A stretch of DNA of 39,699 nucleotides from an uncultured Eubacterium sp. GTDB taxonomy: Bacteria; Bacillota; Clostridia; Oscillospirales; Acutalibacteraceae. Positions 34,524 to 39,699 of this stretch are shown here, one piece after another. Both the position numbers and the translations under genes were made by a program. The notes below the pieces were generated by a model. That model was not told the origin of the DNA. It saw only the letters and a program-made list of their open reading frames with translations, and did not search any database. How positions within the stretch are numbered: the first letter of the stretch is position 1; each line of letters begins with the position of its first letter. The DNA is taken from positions 1 through 39,699 of the forward strand of contig NZ_CAMFQO010000017.1 in NCBI RefSeq assembly GCF_945980375.1, given 5' to 3'.

Positions 34524-34559
34524 AAAAGAGCAAATCCGAACGGATTTGCTCTTTTTTTG
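34523..34559 (+). terminator. Strong terminator at the end of the tRNA-Gln region
   Basis: AGAGCAAATCCG (34527-34538) pairs perfectly with CGGATTTGCTCT (34541-34552), followed by seven T. It is the strongest terminator in the tRNA region and could catch read-through from the tRNA promoter. Confidence 0.85.
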
Positions 34560-34631
34560 TCCCAAAATTACCTAAAACAGCCCAAAATAGCCATATTTTT
34601 CGGCTTGTGAAAATATGATAAAATCTTTAGA

Positions 34632-34646
34632 GAGACACTTGAGAGA
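34632..34646 (+). repeat. 15-base motif, copy 1 (possible integrase arm site)
   Basis: GAGACACTTGAGAGA. One base differs from the two other copies at 34724 and 39128. All three lie on the plus strand beside the repeated tRNA ends. Confidence 0.6.
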
Positions 34647-34723
34647 TACCAAAAATTAGGCATAAATCTATTGATTTTGAAAATCGAAATGGTTATTTTT
34701 GGCAATTTACGGCAATAATCACA

Positions 34724-34738
34724 GAGACATTTGAGAGA
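34724..34738 (+). repeat. 15-base motif, copy 2 (possible integrase arm site)
   Basis: GAGACATTTGAGAGA, identical to copy 3 at 39128-39142. The match extends to 20 bases, TCACAGAGACATTTGAGAGA (34719-34738 and 39123-39142). Confidence 0.65.
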
Positions 34739-34771
34739 CAATCCTCTAATGTTCAAGTCAATTTAATACCC

Positions 34772-34841
34772 AGTGGTATAGTGTCGCGCTATCACACTGG
34801 ACTCTGTTTGTATGTGTTATAGTCCTTGCTTCGCTTCCACT
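34772..34841 (+). pseudogene. Degenerate tRNA-Gln-like sequence
   Basis: AGTGGTATAGTGT (34772 on) resembles the 5' part of the intact tRNA-Gln (AGAGGTATAGTGT). A D-arm-like GTGT/ACAC and GGACTCTG also match. The ends AGTGG and CCACT (34837-34841) can pair as an acceptor stem. The anticodon stem and T arm are not recognisable (no TTCRA T loop and no CCA), so it is probably a decayed or recombined second tRNA-Gln copy. Confidence 0.5.
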
Positions 34842-34870
34842 AAAAAAGAGCTGATTTTCAGCTCTTTTTT
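34842..34870 (+). terminator. Terminator within the left 130-bp repeat
   Basis: AAAAAAGAGCTGA (34842-34854) pairs with TCAGCTCTTTTTT (34858-34870) around a 3-base loop, with T-rich sequence after it. The right-hand repeat has the same hairpin with one change (39387-39411). Confidence 0.8.
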
Positions 34871-34974
34871 ATTTGTCTATAACGCAAAAGTCGGGTAGGA
34901 ATCATTCCGATTTTTACCCATAAAAATCTTTTTTGAAAATGGTATTAGGAATTTTGAGATTTATTCTTATTTTT
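34846..34974 (+). repeat. Left copy of a 130-bp direct repeat
   Basis: From the terminator hairpin on, the sequence (terminator, TCTATAACGCAAAAGTCGGG, GAAAATGGTATTAGGAATTT, TTTATTCTTATTTT) recurs at 39386-39514 with scattered substitutions and small indels. It is less well conserved than the 104-bp repeat, so the duplication is probably older. Confidence 0.8.
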
Positions 34975-35120
34975 CAGAAAAATCAGCCTTTCTTATTGTT
35001 ATAGTATAAATGATTAGACTAGGGGTAGCCTATTTTTTGAAAAAGATTTCTATTGTTTGCGTGGAATCTAATTCTCCCTATCGGCACATCAAATGCACCC
35101 TAAACTTTTACGAAACTGCC

Positions 35121-35166
35121 AAAAATAAAGACTCCTTTGCAGTATCATACAATACCACAAAGGAGT
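35121..35166 (-). terminator. Terminator of the 158-aa membrane protein gene
   Basis: On the minus strand ACTCCTTTG-TG-GTAT pairs with ATAC-TG-CAAAGGAGT (35166-35131), followed by CTTTATTTTT. It lies 36 bases past the stop codon at 35202. Confidence 0.8.
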
Positions 35167-35201
35167 TTTAATATCCAGACCTAATATTTTATTTCAATGC
35201 T

Positions 35202-35678
35202 TTACATATCAATGTTTTTATAAGTTTGAATCATTCCTTTTATACTCTTAATCGCTGCTTTATAGGCATCTCCGCTTCTTTTATCGTAAGTATCCTTGCT
35301 TATCTGTTCATAGGTCTTCTCGCCCTTAGGCTGATTGATATAATAGAAAACATTATATGAGCCGTCCTCCCAATCATCGTTGGCAGCATTGTATTGCTTA
35401 TAGCTTATCTCAACAGCAATTCCGTAAAAATTATATTTCTTTGAATCACCCTTGAATACACATTCAACATTCTTCTTCGCATTTTTATATGTTTCTCCAG
35501 AATAGCTGCCGTCAATCAGCATTTGTGCATCATTGCTGTACATTTTAACAAGGTCCTTGCTAATATCCGGACCTGAAGATTTTGCAGATGCAATGGAAAT
35601 GATTGCAATAATCCCTACTACAACTGCAAGAATTATTTTTGCCTTTTTGTTTTCCTTTAGTAAGTTTATGATTTTCAT
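35202..35678 (-). CDS. Small membrane-anchored protein of unknown function
   Basis: I do not recognise this 158-residue protein. It has a basic N-terminus (KIINLLKENKKAK), one membrane segment at about residues 16-33 (IILAVVVGIIAIISIA) and a soluble outer domain rich in Tyr, Lys, Asn and Asp (YGIAVEISYKQYNAANDDW). The ATG at 35678 has GGAGG six bases upstream; an earlier start at 35699 lies before that site. It is divergent from the truncated HTH regulator across 147 bases, as is common for a regulator and its target. Confidence 0.72.
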   Translation of the reverse strand: MKIINLLKENKKAKIILAVVVGIIAIISIASAKSSGPDISKDLVKMYSNDAQMLIDGSYSGETYKNAKKNVECVFKGDSKKYNFYGIAVEISYKQYNAANDDWEDGSYNVFYYINQPKGEKTYEQISKDTYDKRSGDAYKAAIKSIKGMIQTYKNIDM

Positions 35679-35795
35679 AATGTACCTCCAAAAATTCATT
35701 TAGGATTTTATCCTGATTTCATTATAGAGGCTTACTTGGACAGGAAATGTCTATCATAAAAATTTTTTAGAGGTACAGATTTTGTCCATCTTTTA

Positions 35796-35804
35796 TGCTA
35801 TAAT
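35796..35804 (+). promoter_or_regulatory. Extended -10 promoter of the truncated HTH regulator gene
   Basis: TG-C-TATAAT (35796-35804), 21 bases before the ATG at 35826. No good -35 hexamer at 17-base spacing is visible; TTGTCC at 35782 is too close. A minus-strand TATAAT (35726-35721) in the same interval may serve the 158-aa protein gene. Confidence 0.5.
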
Positions 35805-35825
35805 GAGGTTGAGGTGATAAATAAA

Positions 35826-36062
35826 ATGAACAATTATTTTGATTTTGGTACAAACAAAGGCTTTAGGCTTTTGAACATATATGAAAGGCTGAATAAGGGT
35901 GAGGAGGTTGTTAAGGAGAGTCTTGCAAACGAATTCGGCGTTTCAAACAAAACTATTCAGCGTGACATTGATGACCTGCGAGCATACATAGCCGAAACTC
36001 ATATTGATGAGCTTGATACATCAATCAGATATATCTTTTTTTCATATTATCAATCTCATTGA
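35826..36062 (+). pseudogene. Truncated HTH (DeoR/WYL-type) transcriptional regulator
   Basis: The first 60 or so residues form a DeoR-like winged helix-turn-helix of the kind that begins WYL-domain regulators (LLNIYERLNKGEEV, SLANEFGVSNKTIQRDIDDL). Such proteins are normally about 300 residues. Here the sequence breaks off near 36022, where it runs into the end of a minus-strand gene, leaving 78 codons with an unrelated tail (YIFFSYYQSH). GAGGTG lies upstream of the ATG. The DNA-binding part might still be made, but the sensor part is gone. Confidence 0.78.
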
Positions 36063-36261
36063 AATATTCATCAACATTAAATAATTGTGAACTTTTATTA
36101 ATCATTTTTCCCAAATTTATTTCTTTATCATTAAGATCAACATGTTCTGTAAAGCATATCGATTTTAATTTTTTTTGTTTTGCTATTTCGCAATGCTCAT
36201 TCATACTTGATTTTCCATCTGAAGAAAAAGTAGAATGAACATGCATATCAGAAAACCTCAT
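36025..36261 (-). pseudogene. Truncated PHP-domain (histidinol-phosphatase-like) protein
   Basis: This 78-residue fragment begins like a PHP metal-dependent phosphoesterase: MRFSDMHVHSTFSSDGKSSM with the H-x-H motif, then ICFTEHVDLN. The family is normally about 250-280 residues. The frame ends at 36025, exactly where the HTH fragment from the other strand begins, so the rest is lost. AAAGGA lies upstream of the ATG at 36261. It begins 43 bases after the radical SAM gene and would share its transcript. Confidence 0.75.
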
Positions 36262-36304
36262 AACACATTCCTTTCGGCATCTTTCAGATTTAACTTGATT
36301 TTTA

Positions 36305-37312
36305 TCACTCATTTCTATCAGACATAGAACGTTTCTTGTTATGATAACTAACAAGTTGCCCACAAGCTGCATTTATTTTGTTTCCACGCGATTCTCTAAT
36401 AGTAACATCCAACCCTTTTTCTTGTAATTTGTTTTTGAAAACAGTCAATTGTTGTTTGTTTGGACGTTGGATTCTACTACACTCAGTATCATTGTACTGC
36501 AATAGATTAATCATGACATTTTTATTTCTAAACCATTTAGCAAGTTGTCTAACATCATTCGGTTTATCATTTACTCCTGGAATTAACAGATACGCAATAG
36601 TGATTTTTCTATTATGTCTTTCCGAATAAGACAATGCTGCTTCAACAACCTCGTTAATGTCATTATTCTTCATATGAGGAATGATTTTGTCTCGAGTATT
36701 TTGGTTTGTAGCATGTAGTGATAAAGTGAATTGGATCTTTATGTGTTCTTCTCTAAGCTTTTTTAATTGAGCTAAGGGACCTACTGTGGAAATGGTGATA
36801 CCATCAGTTGGAAAGTTATATCCATTTCGATCCCTTAATATATGAATAGATTTTATTAGGTTATCATAATTCAACAATGGTTCTCCCATCCCCATAAAAA
36901 CTATTCTATTAACTCGTTCTTTTACTAATAGCACCTGTTGAACTATTTCAGATGCTGTTAAATTTCTCACAAATCCATTGCTACCTGATTCGCAAAAATA
37001 ACAACCCACAGGGCATCCCACCATAGTACTTACACATATAGTTGTTCCTGTCTTTCTTTTTATACATACAGTTTCAATACAATATCCATCATTTAATTTA
37101 AATGCATATTTTCTAGTGTCTCCACCGTTGAAAATATCAACTATTTTAATGGTTTTATAAGGTTTGAAATTTCTTGCACGATAAATCGATTTGTAAAACG
37201 AATTTGCCTTTTTTTCTCCAAGAATTGGTGAAATATCTTTTAATGTGTAGTTAAAAGGATCCTTGTAAATCATTTCCTCTGTTATTGGGTTTTCCTTTTT
37301 GAATTTTGGCAT
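36305..37312 (-). CDS. RlmN/Cfr-family radical SAM 23S rRNA methyltransferase
   Basis: This 335-residue enzyme is a divergent member of the RlmN/Cfr family, which methylates adenosine 2503 of 23S rRNA (C2 for RlmN, C8 for Cfr; the latter blocks several peptidyl-transferase antibiotics). The radical SAM cluster is C100-x3-C104-x2-C107 (GCPVGCYFCESG). Both mechanistic cysteines are present: C93 (TTICVST) and C317 (INAACGQL). FMGMGEPLLNY, ISTVGPLAQL and IPGVNDKPND are further family stretches. Whether it is RlmN- or Cfr-like cannot be decided by eye. Its AT-rich, plasmid-like setting beside an ABC-F gene favours a resistance role. Codon use is AT-rich, unlike the flanking chromosome. The ribosome-binding site is weak. 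Confidence 0.88.
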   Translation of the reverse strand: MPKFKKENPITEEMIYKDPFNYTLKDISPILGEKKANSFYKSIYRARNFKPYKTIKIVDIFNGGDTRKYAFKLNDGYCIETVCIKRKTGTTICVSTMVGCPVGCYFCESGSNGFVRNLTASEIVQQVLLVKERVNRIVFMGMGEPLLNYDNLIKSIHILRDRNGYNFPTDGITISTVGPLAQLKKLREEHIKIQFTLSLHATNQNTRDKIIPHMKNNDINEVVEAALSYSERHNRKITIAYLLIPGVNDKPNDVRQLAKWFRNKNVMINLLQYNDTECSRIQRPNKQQLTVFKNKLQEKGLDVTIRESRGNKINAACGQLVSYHNKKRSMSDRNE

Positions 37313-37350
37313 AATTATTTTCTCAACTCTCTTATTATACTAATATATTT

Positions 37351-37379
37351 ATAATAATGTAAGAATACATTGTTGTCAA
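37351..37379 (-). promoter_or_regulatory. Promoter of the radical SAM methyltransferase gene
   Basis: On the minus strand TTGACA (37379-37374) and TATTAT (37356-37351) are 17 bases apart, 38 bases before the start codon. Further AT-rich -10-like hexamers follow, for example TATAAT near 37337. Confidence 0.75.
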
Positions 37380-37409
37380 TAAATTCTTTTGAAATAAATT
37401 TTGATTTAC

Positions 37410-37438
37410 TTGATTATCTATTAGAAAAATGTTATGAT
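37410..37438 (+). promoter_or_regulatory. Promoter of the ABC-F gene
   Basis: TTGATT (37410-37415) and TATGAT (37433-37438) are 17 bases apart. The -10 overlaps an upstream in-frame ATG at 37434. The true start must therefore be the later ATG at 37476, leaving a leader of only about 30 bases, too short for an attenuator. Confidence 0.7.
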
Positions 37439-37475
37439 TACACAAAAGCACGAATTGTACGGAGTTGAAAAACAT

Positions 37476-38939
37476 ATGTCTGCTATTATTGTTGAAAATT
37501 TAACTTTCTCTTACCCTGGAAGTTACGATAATATTTTTGAAAACACAAGTTTTCAGTTGGATACCTCATGGAAATTGGGTTTAGTTGGGAGAAATGGAAG
37601 AGGCAAGACTACTCTTTGTAAATTACTTATGAATCAATACGAATATACAGGTAAAATTATTTGCAACGAGAAATTTGTTTATTTTCCGTGTAAAATCGAA
37701 AACAAAGAAAGGATGACCATCGAAATTCTACAAGAAGTTTGTCCAAGTGCAGAAGATTGGGAATTTATGAAAGAGATGTCATCTGTAGATTTGGATATAG
37801 AAATACTATATAAACCATTTGATATCTTATCAAATGGAGAGCAAACTAAAATACTTTTAGTGGCATTATTCATGAACGATCACCAATTTCTGTTAATAGA
37901 TGAACCTACCAATCATCTTGATGTTGAATCAAGAGAATTAGTTTCAAAATATCTTAAAAGCAAGAAGGGATATATTTTAATCTCTCATGATAGAATGTTT
38001 TTAGACGAATGTATAGATCACATTTTAACAATAAACAAATCGAGCATTGAAGTTTATTATTGCGATTTTTCAACATGGCTTGAAAATTTTGAAAACCAGC
38101 AAAAATCAGAGATGCTTCAAAATATTCGCATCAATAAGGATATAAAAAAACTTCAGGAAGCAGCAAGAAAGAATGCAGAGTGGTCAAACAAATCAGAAAA
38201 GGCAAAAAAAGGAGCAAAAGATAAAGGATTTGTAAGCCATAAGGCCACCAAATTAATGCAGAAATCAAAGAATCTTGAAACTCGACAAAATAGATCTATA
38301 GAAGAAAAGTCAAAACTTTTAAAAAACTATGAGTACGATCAAGATTTGAAGATATACCCTTTGGAATATCACTCAGAATTATTGGTTGAATATAAGGATG
38401 TATCTATGATTTATGATGATAATTTGATAAATTCACCGGTTTCATTCTCACTAAAAAAGGGGGATAGAGTTGTATTAAATGGAAAAAATGGAAGTGGGAA
38501 AAGCAGTTTAATTAAAGCACTTGTAAATGGAAATATACAACATCGTGGCGACATTTTTATTGCTTCAAATTTGATTATTTCCTATATACCACAAGATACA
38601 TCGTTTTTAACTGGGAGCTTAACAGATTATGCAGTTTCAAAAAAAATAGACGAATCTTTATTTAAAGCAATTTTACAGAAGATGGGCTTTACTAAAATTC
38701 ATTTCGAACGAAACATTGAAGAATATTCAGAAGGACAAAAGAAAAAGGTACTTGTTGCTGGGAGCTTATGTGAAAAGGCGCACATATACGTATGGGACGA
38801 ACCATTAAATTATATCGATATGTTTTCTCGAATACAGATAGAAAGATTAATTAATACATATCAACCTACGATGATTTTTATTGAACATGATAGATTATTT
38901 CAAAACACAGTTTCTACAAAAACGATAAATGTCGTTTGA
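37476..38939 (+). CDS. ABC-F ribosomal protection protein, Lsa-like
   Basis: This 487-residue protein has two ABC ATPase domains and no membrane segment, the ABC-F layout. Domain 1: Walker A GRNGRGKTT, signature LSNGEQTK, Walker B LLIDEPTNHLD. Domain 2: Walker A GKNGSGKSS, signature YSEGQKKK, Walker B VWDEPLNYID. The roughly 80-residue charged inter-domain linker is the part that reaches into the ribosome. LDTSWKLGLVGRNGRGKTT resembles the Lsa/Vga-like resistance group, which displaces lincosamides, streptogramin A and pleuromutilins. The drug spectrum here is inferred. GGAG lies 11 bases before the ATG. It is divergent from the radical SAM gene. Confidence 0.92.
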   Translation: MSAIIVENLTFSYPGSYDNIFENTSFQLDTSWKLGLVGRNGRGKTTLCKLLMNQYEYTGKIICNEKFVYFPCKIENKERMTIEILQEVCPSAEDWEFMKEMSSVDLDIEILYKPFDILSNGEQTKILLVALFMNDHQFLLIDEPTNHLDVESRELVSKYLKSKKGYILISHDRMFLDECIDHILTINKSSIEVYYCDFSTWLENFENQQKSEMLQNIRINKDIKKLQEAARKNAEWSNKSEKAKKGAKDKGFVSHKATKLMQKSKNLETRQNRSIEEKSKLLKNYEYDQDLKIYPLEYHSELLVEYKDVSMIYDDNLINSPVSFSLKKGDRVVLNGKNGSGKSSLIKALVNGNIQHRGDIFIASNLIISYIPQDTSFLTGSLTDYAVSKKIDESLFKAILQKMGFTKIHFERNIEEYSEGQKKKVLVAGSLCEKAHIYVWDEPLNYIDMFSRIQIERLINTYQPTMIFIEHDRLFQNTVSTKTINVV

Positions 38940-38953
38940 AGAGGTATATATTT

Positions 38954-39073
38954 ATGAAAAATTATTATAATTTTAATCTCACTAATGAACAAAAACAATA
39001 TGCTAAAGAGACCGATGATTTTTTATATGAATTAGATATATGCAAGTTAAGACATATACGATTTGCACTGTAA
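38954..39073 (+). CDS. Short frame after the ABC-F gene, probably a gene remnant
   Basis: A 39-codon frame with GAGG upstream begins 14 bases after the ABC-F stop codon. It reads MKNYYNFNLTNEQKQYAKET at the start. I do not recognise it. The good ribosome-binding site and the sudden end just before the repeat region suggest the 5' end of a longer gene cut off by recombination. Confidence 0.4.
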   Translation: MKNYYNFNLTNEQKQYAKETDDFLYELDICKLRHIRFAL

Positions 39074-39127
39074 TTCGTAGTATTAAAATCGAATATTTAG
39101 AGGCAAAAGATTCGAAAAAAATTCACA

Positions 39128-39142
39128 GAGACATTTGAGAGA
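39128..39142 (+). repeat. 15-base motif, copy 3 (possible integrase arm site)
   Basis: GAGACATTTGAGAGA, identical to copy 2 at 34724-34738. It lies 56 bases before the right-hand tRNA fragment. Confidence 0.65.
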
Positions 39143-39197
39143 TACGAGAGCCTTGAAACGTGCTTGAAATGGGCATTTTGTATGAAGCATTGTGTGG

Positions 39198-39301
39198 CTC
39201 TGACTCCGTCATTTAAGGTTCGAATCCTTATACCTCTGCCAAGAGGAAAACAGGCACCATTAGGTGCCTGTTTTCTTCTTCTGCGAAGAAGTAAGGATTC
39301 G
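39198..39301 (+). repeat. Right 104-bp direct repeat (tRNA-Gln 3' part plus hairpins), attR-like
   Basis: Matches 34322-34425 at 102 of 104 positions. The tRNA portion (39198-39241) runs from the anticodon loop to CCA and lacks the 5' half, so it is a non-functional tRNA fragment. The similarity to the left copy begins sharply at the anticodon loop (CTCTGACTCC). Confidence 0.85.
39247..39274 (+). terminator. Terminator hairpin in the right repeat
   Basis: AAAACAGGCACC (39247-39258) pairs perfectly with GGTGCCTGTTTT (39263-39274). It corresponds to the tRNA-Gln terminator at 34371, with the U-G pair replaced by C-G. Confidence 0.75.
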
Positions 39302-39361
39302 CAGAATCCTATTAGCCGAGGGTGTTAAGTGCCCGAACGCCAAGGTTCTGCACAAAGTGCA

Positions 39362-39380
39362 GGTTCTTATACCTCTGCCA
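39362..39380 (+). repeat. Right copy of the shortened tRNA-Gln 3' remnant
   Basis: GGTTCTTATACCTCTGCCA, identical to 34505-34523. It is preceded here by a CTGCAC-AAA-GTGCAG hairpin that the left copy lacks. Confidence 0.7.
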
Positions 39381-39385
39381 TAAAA

Positions 39386-39514
39386 TAAGAGTTGATTTTC
39401 AGCTCTTTTTTGTTTGTCTATAACGCAAAAGTCGGGTAGGAATTATTCCGATTTTTACCAAAAAATCCTTTTGAAAATGGTATTAGGAATTTTGAATTAG
39501 ATTTATTCTTATTT
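39386..39514 (+). repeat. Right copy of the 130-bp direct repeat
   Basis: Counterpart of 34846-34974. It includes a terminator hairpin (AAGAGTTGA, 39387-39395, with TCAGCTCTT, 39399-39407, then T run to 39411). In this copy the repeat follows the tRNA-3' remnant directly. In the left copy it follows the degenerate tRNA. Confidence 0.8.
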
Positions 39515-39555
39515 TGCACACTATTATCTCCTTTTCCTATATGGCAACGGAATTG

Positions 39556-39584
39556 TTGACACATGCCATAAATTATTTTATACT
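39556..39584 (+). promoter_or_regulatory. Promoter of the Crp/Fnr-family gene
   Basis: TTGACA (39556-39561) and TATACT (39579-39584) are 17 bases apart, 24 bases before the start codon. ATGGCA (39541-39546) and TGCCAT (39564-39569) form an inverted repeat around the -35 that could be an operator, but it is short. Confidence 0.82.
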
Positions 39585-39608
39585 ATATGTATTCAAGGAG
39601 GTGTACCC

Positions 39609-39699
39609 ATGGATTTTTCATCCTATTTTCCAATTTGGAACAAACTGACACCGACCCAGCAGCAGATTTTGGAGCAAAATGCAGTTTTGCGAAAAGTGG
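39609..39699 (+). CDS. Crp/Fnr family transcriptional regulator (N-terminal part, cut by window end)
   Basis: Only the first 30 residues are present. They read like the start of a Crp/Fnr-type regulator: MDFSSYFPIWNKLTPTQQQ followed by ILEQNAVLRKV, the usual lead-in to the cyclic-nucleotide-binding-like domain. AAGGAGG lies seven bases before the ATG and a near-consensus promoter lies upstream. The effector and the DNA-binding domain are outside the window. Confidence 0.75.
   Translation, partial: MDFSSYFPIWNKLTPTQQQILEQNAVLRKV

Larger units (their letters stand above)
34560..35120. other. Gene-free, repeat-rich segment at the left end of the island
   Basis: No coding region is supported. 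The segment holds two copies of the GAGACAYTTGAGAGA motif, a degenerate tRNA-like sequence (34772-34841), a terminator (34842-34870) and the left copy of the 130-bp repeat. The last part, about 34975-35120, is AT-rich unique sequence with nothing I recognise. Confidence 0.6.
34366..39241 (+). mobile_element. Putative tRNA-Gln-associated genomic island (no integrase seen)
   Basis: The interval between the tRNA-Gln 3' end and a second copy of that 3' end is about 4.9 kb. It is flanked by a 104-bp direct repeat (34322-34425 and 39198-39301) and by a second repeat of about 130 bp (34846-34974 and 39386-39514). Three copies of a 15-base motif lie near the ends. The cargo, especially 36025-39073, is clearly more AT-rich than the neighbouring chromosome. 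It holds an unknown membrane protein, two truncated genes, a Cfr/RlmN-like gene, an ABC-F gene and a 39-codon frame. No integrase or conjugation gene is in the window, so it is a decayed or trans-mobilised island. The boundaries are my inference. Confidence 0.6.

Noticed and set aside
34568-34756. 62-codon minus-strand frame near the arm-like repeats
   Set aside because: No ribosome-binding site and it overlaps the repeated 15-base motifs. Nothing protein-like is seen.

Overview
The window looks like the chromosome of a gut-type Clostridia, most likely an Oscillospiraceae/Ruminococcus-like bacterium. The reasons are the GGGtGRT/NifU-like gene pair, a DUF951-prfA cluster, luxS, Thr/Lys/Pro-rich cell-wall hydrolases, strong AAGGAGG ribosome-binding sites and TTGACA-N17-TATAAT promoters. 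The family is inferred from gene content and style, not from a marker-gene search.

Layout. Positions 1-294 hold no convincing gene, only short phased repeats and a terminator. From 295 to 3876 (minus strand) come a sialidase-like lipoprotein, a fluoride channel (crcB) and the two-gene GGGtGRT/Fe-S-scaffold-like operon. From 4144 to 8481 (plus) is a two-gene CDP-polyol/teichoic-acid-like module: a GT2-TagF fusion and an IspD-like cytidylyltransferase-kinase fusion. It converges on a membrane-anchored glycerophosphodiesterase-like protein. From 9481 to 14053 (minus) is housekeeping: guaB, aroK, nth, rarA and queH, with the last four tightly overlapped. From 14055 to 21954 lie three paralogous coiled-coil M23 peptidases. 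The third is in an operon with ftsE-ftsX, and a plus-strand GT8/TVP38 pair sits between the second and third. From 22203 to 27685 (minus) are a membrane-anchored orphan, a GPH-type sugar symporter, a 603-aa membrane protein with two calcium-loop-like motifs, and an S1-domain RNA-binding protein. From 27815 to 32616 (plus) is a translation/CoA/peptide operon: DUF951 protein, prfA, a Sua5-CoaE fusion, an M18 aminopeptidase and luxS. An IS200/IS605 element (about 32634-33359) follows, then radC.

From about 34292 to 39608 the sequence changes character. A tRNA-Gln(CUG) gene is followed by a more AT-rich island. The 3' part of this tRNA plus its downstream hairpins recurs about 4.9 kb away as a 104-bp direct repeat with 2 mismatches. 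A second direct repeat of about 130 bp and a shared 15-bp motif that resembles integrase arm-type sites flank the same interval. The island carries two truncated genes (an HTH/WYL-type regulator and a PHP-domain protein) meeting at an abrupt junction. It also carries a divergent pair of likely ribosome-protective genes: an RlmN/Cfr-family radical SAM methyltransferase and an Lsa-like ABC-F protein. No integrase is visible in the window. The window ends inside a Crp/Fnr-family regulator.

The points most worth a second look are the tRNA-Gln island with its paired 23S rRNA-directed genes, the Sua5-CoaE fusion with an altered P-loop, the CDP-polyol module made of two fusion proteins, and the FtsEX operon with three intact-site LytM paralogues.
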